Source: Azoarcus sp.
GTDB lineage: Bacteria > Pseudomonadota > Gammaproteobacteria > Burkholderiales > Rhodocyclaceae
Length of the DNA: 35,995 nt
Assembly (NCBI GenBank): GCA_023230755.1
Contig: JALNWS010000012.1
Span: 1 to 35,995, forward strand
Direction of reading: 5' to 3'
The stretch's first letter is position 1; every line of letters begins with the position of its first letter. Below the pieces are notes generated by a model. The model had not been told where the DNA came from and made no database searches. It saw only the letters and a list, made by a program, of their open reading frames with translations. Both the position numbers and the translations under genes were made by a program. Below, one piece after another: positions 1 through 6,008 of this stretch.

Positions 1-395
1 CCACCGAATACTGCCCGGACGTTCAGGAACGACTGACGCTGTACAAGCGACTGGCGAACTGCGACGCGGAAACCGAGTTGCGCGACCTGCAGGAAGAACT
101 CATCGACCGTTTCGGCGACCTGCCGCCGCAGACCGTTGCCCTTCTCGAAACGCATCGCATGCGACTGCTGCTCAAGCCGTGGGACGTACAGAAACTCGAC
201 GCATCGGATGCCCAGATCAGTATCCAGTTCGGCAAGGCCGCGCCCATCGACCCGGTGAAGGTCATCTTCCTGATCCAGAAGGATCGCAGCACGAAGATGT
301 CCGGGCCGGACAAGCTCATCCGCCGCGTCAGCCTGCCCGACCTCAAGCAGAGAGTTAAAGCCGTTCGTGAGCTGCTGGAAGCGGTGAAAGCTTGA
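1..395 (+). CDS. mfd: transcription-repair coupling factor Mfd, C-terminal fragment
   Basis: This is the last part of the Mfd translocase, which removes RNA polymerase stalled at DNA lesions and recruits UvrA. The reading frame is open from base 3 to the stop at 393-395, so the gene begins before the window. The translation runs TEYCPDVQERLTLYKRLANC and continues into LIDRFGDLPPQTVALLETHRMRLLLKPW, typical of the Mfd C-terminal D7 domain that masks the UvrA-binding surface. About 130 residues are present; a full Mfd is about 1,150 residues, so the ATPase motor lies outside. The next gene (corA) is on the same strand 31 bp downstream, so read-through is possible. The family call rests on remembered sequence, but the YCPD...YKRLA and DRFG motifs are characteristic. 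Confidence 0.93.
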   Translation, partial: TEYCPDVQERLTLYKRLANCDAETELRDLQEELIDRFGDLPPQTVALLETHRMRLLLKPWDVQKLDASDAQISIQFGKAAPIDPVKVIFLIQKDRSTKMSGPDKLIRRVSLPDLKQRVKAVRELLEAVKA

Positions 396-426
396 GCGCC
401 GAACCAACGGATGCGATGGAGACCTC

Positions 427-1392
427 ATGCTCATAAACTGTACCGCCTATCAGCACGGCCGCAAGCTGGCCGATCTTCCGATCACTGACATCGCCAGCTA
501 CCTGCAGAAACAGGACTGCTTCGTCTGGGTGGCGCTCAAGGATGCAACACCTGAGGAGTTGGCGCAGATGAAGGCTGCCTTCGACCTGCATGAACTTGCG
601 GTGGAAGACGCCAATCACGGTCACCAGCGACCGAAGATCGAGGAGTACGACGACGAGGTGTTCGCGGTCATGCATCTGGTCGAAGAGCACGAAGGAAAGC
701 TCGCCGTCGGTGAAGTGCACACCTTCGTTGGCCGCAATTACATTCTTTCCGTGCGCAACCGCAGCCAGCAGAACTTTCTCGGCGTGCGCACACGCTGCGA
801 GCGCGAACCGAAAATGCTGGTCAAGGGCCCTGGCTACGTGCTGTATGCACTGATGGACGCAGTGGTCGATCGTTATTTTCCGCTCATCGAAAAGCTCGAA
901 ACCGATCTCGAAGCGATGGAGGAACGGATTTTCACCAAGGGGGCGGCACCGACCAACATCCGCCGTCTGTACCGTCTGAAGCGCAAGGTCACGCTGCTCA
1001 AGCACGCCGTCACCCCCTTGATGGAAGCCGCCGGCAAGTTGCACAGCGGGCGCGTGCCCGAGGTGTGCAGCAACAGCCGGCACTACTTCCGCGACGTCTA
1101 CGACCACCTGACTCGCCTGAACGCGACCCTCGACAGCGTTCGCGACACCATTGGCACTGCGATCCAGGTTAACCTGTCGATGGTCACCATCGACCAGACC
1201 GAAGTCAGCAAACGGCTCGCGGCCTGGGCCGGCATCTTTGCCGTGGCAACCGCGCTTGCCGGCATCTGGGGCATGAACTTCAATCACATGCCCGAGCTGC
1301 AGTGGGAGTACGGCTACCCCGCGGCACTCATCACGATCCTGGTAGCGTCAGCCTTCCTGTACTGGCAGTTCAAGAAGGCGAAGTGGTTATAG
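427..1392 (+). CDS. corA: CorA-family magnesium/cobalt transporter
   Basis: This encodes an inner-membrane divalent cation channel of the CorA family (Mg2+, Co2+), 321 residues, the usual length. The N-terminal 240 residues form the acidic cytoplasmic funnel domain, with a long charged helix around residues 150-250. Two C-terminal membrane helices follow, roughly residues 262-280 and 297-315. The signature GMN (residues 282-284, in GIWGMNFNHMPEL) sits between them, and the chain ends in the basic tail KKAKWL. The ATG at 427 follows mfd by 31 bp. I see no clear separate promoter in that gap. Nothing looks truncated. Transport specificity between Mg2+, Co2+ and Zn2+ cannot be decided from sequence alone. 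Confidence 0.95.
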   Translation: MLINCTAYQHGRKLADLPITDIASYLQKQDCFVWVALKDATPEELAQMKAAFDLHELAVEDANHGHQRPKIEEYDDEVFAVMHLVEEHEGKLAVGEVHTFVGRNYILSVRNRSQQNFLGVRTRCEREPKMLVKGPGYVLYALMDAVVDRYFPLIEKLETDLEAMEERIFTKGAAPTNIRRLYRLKRKVTLLKHAVTPLMEAAGKLHSGRVPEVCSNSRHYFRDVYDHLTRLNATLDSVRDTIGTAIQVNLSMVTIDQTEVSKRLAAWAGIFAVATALAGIWGMNFNHMPELQWEYGYPAALITILVASAFLYWQFKKAKWL

Positions 1393-1448
1393 GCGGCTTC
1401 ACGCAGCGAGGTGCAGCTCGAGTCCGGGCGCGATGTGTCCGCTCCGGT

Positions 1449-1454
1449 TAGAAT
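1449..1454 (+). promoter_or_regulatory. putative -10 element (TAGAAT) for the methyltransferase-like gene
   Basis: TAGAAT lies in the context CCGGTTAGAATGCGG, 29 bp before the preferred ATG at 1484. No good -35 hexamer is visible at 16-18 bp upstream. A start site a few bases downstream would make the in-frame ATG at 1433 untranscribed, which favours the 1484 start. The same GTTAGAAT/GTTACAAT type of box recurs before other genes in this window. Confidence 0.4.
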
Positions 1455-1483
1455 GCGGACCCCTGTTCCCGAAAGCCGAAGTC

Positions 1484-2305
1484 ATGTCAGCTGCCCCCGA
1501 AATTCGCCCCGATCAATCCGTCGAGTTGCTCAAGGCGCTGCACATCCTCACCCGTGACGGCAAGCTCAACCAGGATAGCCGGCGCAAGCTCAAACAGGTT
1601 TATCACCTCTACAACTTCATCGAACCCCTGCTCGATGAGGCCTTTTCCACATCAGCGGATCCGGTACTGGTCGACCACGGCGCGGGAAAATCGTATCTGG
1701 GCTTCATCCTTTACGACCTGTTCCTGAAGTCGCGCGCAAAGGGAAAGGTCATCGGCATCGAGACCAGGGCCGAACTGGTCAAGAGTTCGCGGGCGCTCGC
1801 TGACAAGCTGGGCTTCGGGCGCATGCGTTTCTATGACTTGTCCGTGGAGGCGTCGATCACATCCGATGTCCTGCCCGACCACGTTGATATCGTCACCGCC
1901 CTGCATGCCTGTAATACCGCAACCGACGATGCGATCCGCTTTGCGCTGGCCAAACAGGCCCAGTTCATCGTGCTGGTGCCCTGTTGCCAGGCCGAAGTCG
2001 CATCCATTTTGCGTAAGAACAAAACGGCGTCGCTGTCACAGACACCGCTCGCAGAGCTCTGGCGTCATCCGATTCACACCCGCGAATTTGGCAGCCTCAT
2101 CACCAACGTGCTGCGTTGCCTGCTCCTCGAGGCGCACGGCTACTCGCTGACCGTGACCGAACTGGTCGGGTGGGAGCACTCGATGAAGAACGAACTAATC
2201 ATCGCACGTCGTGCCGACGCCCCGCGTGGCAACGCACGCGAGCGCCTCGTGGCAATCCTCGACCAACTCAATCTCAACGAGCTGTCGGACCGCTTCAACT
2301 ACTGA
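1484..2305 (+). CDS. SAM-dependent methyltransferase-like protein
   Basis: The product has 273 residues from the ATG at 1484. A central Rossmann-like methyltransferase fold is suggested by LVDHGAGKSYLGFILYDLF (SAM-binding glycine loop), then VIGIETRAELVKSS (strand 2 acidic residue binding ribose) and HVDIVTALHACNTATDDAI. A later VLVPCCQAEVA segment places a Cys-Cys pair beyond strand 5. This pattern matches the group of methyltransferases related to METTL25/RRNAD1 (Pfam Methyltransf_32 type), whose bacterial members have no established substrate that I know of. An in-frame ATG at 1433 would add 17 residues, but a likely -10 box at 1449-1454 sits between the two starts. The gene stands alone between corA and the DAHP synthase gene. 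The substrate is unknown. Confidence 0.8.
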   Translation: MSAAPEIRPDQSVELLKALHILTRDGKLNQDSRRKLKQVYHLYNFIEPLLDEAFSTSADPVLVDHGAGKSYLGFILYDLFLKSRAKGKVIGIETRAELVKSSRALADKLGFGRMRFYDLSVEASITSDVLPDHVDIVTALHACNTATDDAIRFALAKQAQFIVLVPCCQAEVASILRKNKTASLSQTPLAELWRHPIHTREFGSLITNVLRCLLLEAHGYSLTVTELVGWEHSMKNELIIARRADAPRGNARERLVAILDQLNLNELSDRFNY

Positions 2306-2314
2306 TTGCGCGCT

Positions 2315-2374
2315 TGCAGGTCACGATCAGCCTCGCTTTCCGCACGCGTGTCGCGCATCCGAGGCTGACCTGCA
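2315..2374 (+). repeat. large imperfect inverted repeat / hairpin downstream of the methyltransferase-like gene
   Basis: The left arm is TGCAGGT (2315-2321), a 6-base bulge CACGAT, then CAGCCTCG (2328-2335). The right arm is CGAGGCTGACCTGCA (2360-2374). Fifteen base pairs are perfect apart from the single bulge, with a 24-base loop. It begins 10 bp after the upstream stop codon. No T tract follows (the next bases are CAATATGCC), so it is not a canonical intrinsic terminator. It may act as a 3' mRNA end or stabiliser, or as a protein-binding dyad. Confidence 0.55.
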
Positions 2375-2488
2375 CAATATGCCCTGCCCCTGCATCCGCG
2401 CCGCACAGTCGAGTCCGGAGCAGGGTCCAAAGCGTGCGGTCATGTTCGAAAGTTCCCTACCATGTCTGGCCTGGCACCGCCTTCGGGT

Positions 2489-2494
2489 TACAAT
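2489..2494 (+). promoter_or_regulatory. putative -10 element (TACAAT) for DAHP synthase
   Basis: TACAAT in the context CGGGTTACAATTCCG lies 34 bp upstream of the ATG at 2528. No convincing -35 hexamer is visible at standard spacing. It lies downstream of an in-frame ATG at 2462 and so supports the later start, which also has a GGAG ribosome-binding site. Confidence 0.4.
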
Positions 2495-2527
2495 TCCGCT
2501 CTTCCTTGGAGCCTTGCGGAGCGCTCA

Positions 2528-3607
2528 ATGCCAGTCGCCCAGACCGAAAACCTTAATATCCTGGCTGTCGATGACATGCCATCACCCGAGCAGATCAAAG
2601 CGCTCGTGCCGCTCACCGACAAGGCAACGGCCTCCGTGCTGGCTGGTCGCAAGACGCTCATGGACATCCTCGACCGCAAGGACAAGCGCCTTTTTGTCGT
2701 TGTGGGTCCGTGCTCGATCCATGATCCGGTCGCCGGCCTCGATTATGCCCGCCGCCTGCGTGCGCTCGCCGATGAAGTGGCAGATACGATGGTGCTGGTG
2801 ATGCGGGTGTACTTCGAAAAACCCCGGACTTCCACTGGCTGGAAGGGTTACATCAACGACCCTTACATGAACGACTCCTTCCGTATCGACGAGGGAATGG
2901 AGAAGGCTCGTCGCTTCCTGCTCGATGTCGCCGAAATCGGCCTGCCGATCGCAACAGAGGCGCTCGACCCGATTGCACCGCAGTTCTACGGCGACCTGAT
3001 CTCGTGGACCGCGATCGGCGCACGCACTTCCGAATCGCAGACGCACCGCGAGATGGCATCCGGGCTGTCGACGCCGGTCGGGTTCAAGAACGCAACCGAC
3101 GGCGACATGGACGTCGCGGTCAACGCCATCATCTCCGCAGCCAGCCCGCACAGTTTCCTGGGCGTGAGTGGAAGGGGCCTGTCGGCCATTCTGCGCACGC
3201 GCGGTAACAAATACGGTCATGCCGTGCTGCGCGGCGGCGGCGGACGTCCCAACTACGACACCGTATCGATTTCCCTCGCGGAGCAGGCGCTGACCAAAGC
3301 CAAGCTCCCGGTCAATATCGTGGTCGACTGCTCGCACGCGAACTCCTGGAAGAAGCCCGAACTTCAGCCGCTGGTGATGAAGGACGTGATCCATCAGGTG
3401 CGCGAAGGCAATCGCTCGGTCGTCGGCCTGATGATCGAAAGTAACCTGGTGGCTGGCAACCAGCCTATTCCGGCCGACCTTTCGCAGCTCAAGTATGGCT
3501 GTTCGGTCACCGACGCCTGTGTCGGCTGGGACACCACCGTCGACATGATCAAGCGCGCAGACACGGAGCTCCGAGAAGCGCTGGCCCGACGGGAGTCCGC
3601 TGAATGA
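2528..3607 (+). CDS. aroG: class I 3-deoxy-7-phosphoheptulonate (DAHP) synthase
   Basis: This condenses phosphoenolpyruvate and erythrose 4-phosphate in the first step of the shikimate pathway. It has 359 residues, close to E. coli AroG/AroF/AroH. The metal ligands expected for the family are visible: Cys62 (GPCSIHD), His270 (DCSHANS), Glu304 (MIESNL) and Asp329 (VTDACVGW). The substrate loop is RVYFEKPRTSTGWKG. The start at ATG 2528 is chosen because GCGGAGCGCTCA gives a ribosome-binding site and a likely -10 box lies at 2489-2494; the in-frame ATG at 2462 would precede that box. At the position that separates Phe- from Tyr-sensitive isoenzymes this protein has Gly212 (FLGV) rather than Ser, which leans towards tyrosine control, so aroF may be the better symbol. 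The stop overlaps the serB start by 4 bp. Confidence 0.93.
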   Translation: MPVAQTENLNILAVDDMPSPEQIKALVPLTDKATASVLAGRKTLMDILDRKDKRLFVVVGPCSIHDPVAGLDYARRLRALADEVADTMVLVMRVYFEKPRTSTGWKGYINDPYMNDSFRIDEGMEKARRFLLDVAEIGLPIATEALDPIAPQFYGDLISWTAIGARTSESQTHREMASGLSTPVGFKNATDGDMDVAVNAIISAASPHSFLGVSGRGLSAILRTRGNKYGHAVLRGGGGRPNYDTVSISLAEQALTKAKLPVNIVVDCSHANSWKKPELQPLVMKDVIHQVREGNRSVVGLMIESNLVAGNQPIPADLSQLKYGCSVTDACVGWDTTVDMIKRADTELREALARRESAE

Positions 3608-4437
3608 GCCTTGTCGTACAGGGGCTCGACGTTGATAACCATGCTCTGAAATCACTTTCCAAACTGACCGGTGCGCGCGCGATCGAACAGATCACGCCAG
3701 GGGCGTTCCGCCTGTGTGGCGCGCAGTACGATCCCGGTGTCCCCACACACTGCGCGCACGCCGCGCTGGACTGGGCCTGGGTAGCGGAGGATCGTCGTCT
3801 GACCGACTTCGGCCTGTTCGTGACGGACATGGATTCGACGCTGATCAACATCGAGTGCATCGACGAGATCGCCGACATGCAGGGGCTGAAGGCTCAGGTC
3901 GCGGAAATCACGGAGGCCGCCATGCGTGGCGAGATGGATTTCCGCGAATCGCTTACCCGTCGGGTGGCGCTTCTGCAAGGCCTGCCAGAAGCGGCGCTGG
4001 CAGAAGTGTACGAACAACGGCTGCAGCTCAATCCCGGCGCCGAACGCCTGATGCGCGGTCTCAAGCAGGCTGGCATCCGTACCATGCTGGTCTCGGGTGG
4101 CTTCACCTATTTCACCAACCGCCTGAAGCAGCGTCTCGGCTTTGACCATGCGTGGGCGAACGAGCTCGAGGTCGAAGGCGGCTACCTTACCGGACGTGTG
4201 GCCGGCGACATCGTCGACGGCCAGGCCAAGGCCGCGCATCTGGAACGCACGCGGGATGAACTCGGCCTGCGCCCAGAGCAGGTAATCTGTGCCGGCGATG
4301 GCGCAAACGACATTCCGATGTTTCAGGCAGCAGGGTTCGGGGTCGCATATCGTGCAAAACCGGTGCTGCGCGCCGAGGCCGACTGCTGTCTCGACCACGT
4401 TGGGCTGGACGGCATTCTGTCGCTTTTTGCGTCCTGA
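3604..4437 (+). CDS. serB: phosphoserine phosphatase SerB
   Basis: This hydrolyses O-phosphoserine to serine, the last step of serine synthesis. It has 277 residues with the full set of HAD-family motifs: DMDST with nucleophile Asp75 and acid/base Asp77, the substrate Glu in INIECIDEIA, Ser164 in LVSGGF, Lys209 in DGQAKA, and GDGANDIPM with Asp232/Asp236 binding Mg2+. A roughly 70-residue N-terminal extension precedes the HAD core. The ATG overlaps the DAHP synthase stop (ATGA), so the two are translationally coupled; this puts aromatic and serine synthesis in one transcript. No T-tract terminator is visible after the stop. Confidence 0.95.
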   Translation: MSLVVQGLDVDNHALKSLSKLTGARAIEQITPGAFRLCGAQYDPGVPTHCAHAALDWAWVAEDRRLTDFGLFVTDMDSTLINIECIDEIADMQGLKAQVAEITEAAMRGEMDFRESLTRRVALLQGLPEAALAEVYEQRLQLNPGAERLMRGLKQAGIRTMLVSGGFTYFTNRLKQRLGFDHAWANELEVEGGYLTGRVAGDIVDGQAKAAHLERTRDELGLRPEQVICAGDGANDIPMFQAAGFGVAYRAKPVLRAEADCCLDHVGLDGILSLFAS

Positions 4438-4794
4438 GCCCGATTGCAATTTTGCAAAGCATTTCGACTCAAAGTTCGCAAAGGAATGCCGTAAAGACGA
4501 CGTTCCCCGACCTCAAGCGGACTCATTCGGTGTATTTCCGAACAGGCACGTACGCTCGTCTCCATGCCGTTTGGCGGCATATATGACCGTGCCAACACTG
4601 CTCGCGCACACTCTTTTCCCTCATCCCCGAATGCGATAGCTGAGTCGGCATCGAGCGACACGTGCATTCGATGCATCTCCCCCAACAGCCGGACTCCCGC
4701 TCGTGGCGCGGCGGACATCGCCCGTGTTTCAGGCAGCAGGATGGGAGACCTTCCCGCTACGCTTGATCGCAATCGCGCTGGCGACGACGGGGAG

Positions 4795-4810
4795 CCCTCT
4801 GCGCAGAGGG
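4795..4810. repeat. 16-bp perfect palindrome
   Basis: CCCTCTGCGCAGAGGG reads identically on both strands with no spacer. No promoter-like boxes or T tract adjoin it. The function is unknown; it could be a protein-binding dyad or chance. Confidence 0.5.
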
Positions 4811-4947
4811 GTCTGATACCGCTATCGGGTCGCTCTTTGACAGAGTTCAAGCGCGCTCCGCCTGCCGCACAAGGACCCGCACGTGGCATGGGGGCACGAT
4901 CCCGGTTTTACCCTCCCTCAAAGTGCGACCAATTGACGCCTTCAGAC

Positions 4948-4983
4948 ATATTCTTATTGCATGTAGTCATGCAATAAGAATAT
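4948..4983. repeat. perfect 16-bp inverted repeat with 4-base spacer, A+T-rich
   Basis: ATATTCTTATTGCATG (4948-4963), spacer TAGT, then the exact reverse complement (4968-4983). It is A+T-rich in an otherwise G+C-rich window. There is no T run after either arm, so it is unlikely to be an intrinsic terminator. A possible promoter (TTGCAT at 4957, TATATT at 4981, spacing 18) overlaps it, as an operator would. Confidence 0.75.
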
Positions 4984-4986
4984 ATT
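4957..4986 (+). promoter_or_regulatory. possible promoter overlapping the 4948-4983 inverted repeat
   Basis: TTGCAT (4957-4962) and TATATT (4981-4986, five of six matches to TATAAT) are separated by 18 bp. Transcription would run towards the lipoprotein gene and leave a leader of about 300 nt. The -35 match is only three of six, so this is tentative. Confidence 0.3.
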
Positions 4987-5034
4987 GATACTTCATTCCA
5001 TCGCACAACAGTGTTATGACGAAAGCCGATGCTC

Positions 5035-5133
5035 TTCAGGCGCTCACGGTTTCCCTTGTCAAGGGCAGGCGATCACTCGGTCCTTCGGGGACCAACTTCA
5101 CCACCTGAAATCGTGTTCTCGATCAGCGAGCAC
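5035..5133 (+). other. cluster of possible RNA hairpins upstream of the lipoprotein gene
   Basis: A closing helix TTCAGG (5035-5040) with CCTGAA (5104-5109) encloses two hairpins: CCCTTG-T-CAAGGG (5053-5065) and GGTCC-TTCGG-GGACC (5079-5093, containing a CTTCGG loop). Immediately after comes GTG-TT-CTCG (5113-5121) pairing with CGAG-CAC (5127-5133). The layout resembles a multibranched structured RNA or leader. No known RNA family is recognised, the single-base loop of the first hairpin would have to open in RNA, and covariation cannot be tested here. Confidence 0.25.
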
Positions 5134-5295
5134 CATGCCCGGTTCATACACCGCCCGCGTCGTTGCAAACACCCAAGACACACCTAACCGGGCGGTCCGT
5201 TGCAACATTGGCAACCACGCTGAGAGGCGGATTCCCGACCACCCGAGGTGCCAATTCATACGCCCGCTCCCCGCACCATTCACTCGGAAGCTTTC

Positions 5296-5859
5296 ATGAA
5301 CATCTTGACTACAAAAAATCCCCGCCTATCCGTGACACTGTCCATCAGTGTCATTTTATCGGGCTGCTCATTGCAAGCGATTGAACCCACATCGCCAGAC
5401 TCCTCATACGCCTGCCAAACCGCCACGTTCGCAGGTCAGTGGACTGAAGGAGACGGCCCGTACGGTTGCTATTTTCAACTGCGGGATCCTGCAACGCGGA
5501 AGTTGCTCGCCAGAACGACCTACCAACTGACGGTGTACGCATCCGCCAAGAAAACCGCGCGCGTCTTCGATGTGGAGAGTGTGACTGACGCGCAAGGACG
5601 TTCCCTGTTCGTCAAGATGCCTTTCCCCATCACGCCAGATAAGATACGTTTTGTTCAAACCATCGGTAAAGGAAACAACGGCCGGTCGGGCGTCCTGATT
5701 CGTCCCACCGATGGAGCTGGTGTCCCGTTTAACCCTTATCGAATAAGCGGTTGCGGCCAGACCTACGAGGGCGTGACTGATGAGACAGGACAAACGGTGT
5801 TAGTAAAGTGCGAAACCATCGAGAAACTCCATGTGGAGTTCTACAGCAGAGATCAATGA
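5296..5859 (+). CDS. putative small lipoprotein with internal repeat, function unknown
   Basis: The 187-residue product starts with a signal peptide ending in the lipobox VILSGC, so Cys24 is the likely lipidated residue and the mature protein is membrane-anchored. The rest looks beta-rich. A segment recurs: VTDAQGRSLFVK (residues 96-107) and VTDETGQTVLVK (160-171), each preceded by a Y-Q-L or Y-R-I strand, suggesting two copies of a small beta domain. From memory this Y-x-L ... TD-x-x-G-x-T pattern resembles short repeats in some VgrG/Rhs-associated proteins; that link is weak. Base and codon use differ from the neighbours (TTA, CTA, ATA, AAA and AAT codons are frequent), suggesting recent acquisition. 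The ATG at 5296 is chosen over one at 5248 because it begins the signal peptide. It is convergent with the next gene. Confidence 0.65.
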   Translation: MNILTTKNPRLSVTLSISVILSGCSLQAIEPTSPDSSYACQTATFAGQWTEGDGPYGCYFQLRDPATRKLLARTTYQLTVYASAKKTARVFDVESVTDAQGRSLFVKMPFPITPDKIRFVQTIGKGNNGRSGVLIRPTDGAGVPFNPYRISGCGQTYEGVTDETGQTVLVKCETIEKLHVEFYSRDQ

Positions 5860-5878
5860 GACCGTCGTTACGTAAAGA

Positions 5879-5905
5879 CCTGCTCGAGCAGGATCGCTGA
5901 GCGAT
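5879..5905. repeat. two adjacent palindromes between convergent genes
   Basis: CCTGCTCGAGCAGG (5879-5892, perfect 14 bp) is followed directly by ATCGCT-G-AGCGAT (5893-5905). They lie in the 149-bp gap between the lipoprotein gene and the convergent carboxypeptidase gene, with a weaker CCATGA/TCATGG dyad at 5965-5984. No T tract follows. They could help end transcription in either direction, but this is not a canonical terminator. Confidence 0.45.
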
Positions 5906-6008
5906 TCATCGTCGGCGAACGCGAGGTGGATCACGGAAATCGGCATCCCGGTAAGCACCCCCTACCATGAGGGTCAGGTCATGGCAGCTTCGGCTCAGGG
6001 GCTAAGCA

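Larger units (their letters stand above)
4438..5295. other. 858-bp gap without a convincing gene, rich in inverted repeats
   Basis: The stretch lies between serB and the lipoprotein gene. Open frames of about 100-190 codons exist on both strands, but none has recognisable family similarity, a good ribosome-binding site or consistent codon use. The minus-strand one simply runs into the serB antisense frame. It contains a 16-bp perfect palindrome (4795-4810), a 16+16 bp perfect inverted repeat (4948-4983), a hairpin cluster (5035-5133) and four copies of TTGCAA (4444, 4452, 5163, 5200). It may be a remnant of transferred DNA, a regulatory region for the downstream gene, or an unrecognised RNA locus. 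Confidence 0.6.

Noticed and set aside
2582..3655. 357-codon minus-strand frame opposite the DAHP synthase gene
   Set aside because: The opposite strand encodes a protein with all catalytic residues, and this frame shows no domain.
4323..4889. 188-codon minus-strand frame in the serB downstream gap
   Set aside because: A third of it is antisense to serB, there is no clear ribosome-binding site and no similarity I know of. A gene here cannot be excluded but is not supported.
4564..4977. 137-codon plus-strand frame in the serB-lipoprotein gap
   Set aside because: Arg/Ser/Pro-rich low-information sequence with no start signal and no family resemblance; it ends inside the inverted repeat.
5163..5206. 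Integron attC-like core (ACCTAAC with nearby GTTGCAA) and repeated CGTTGCAA
   Set aside because: The second core does not fit GTTRRRY, the spacing is wrong, and no integrase or cassette array is present.
4985..5299. 104-codon plus-strand frame before the lipoprotein gene
   Set aside because: It starts with TTG without a ribosome-binding site, overlaps the lipoprotein start and crosses all the hairpins; it is more likely non-coding leader.
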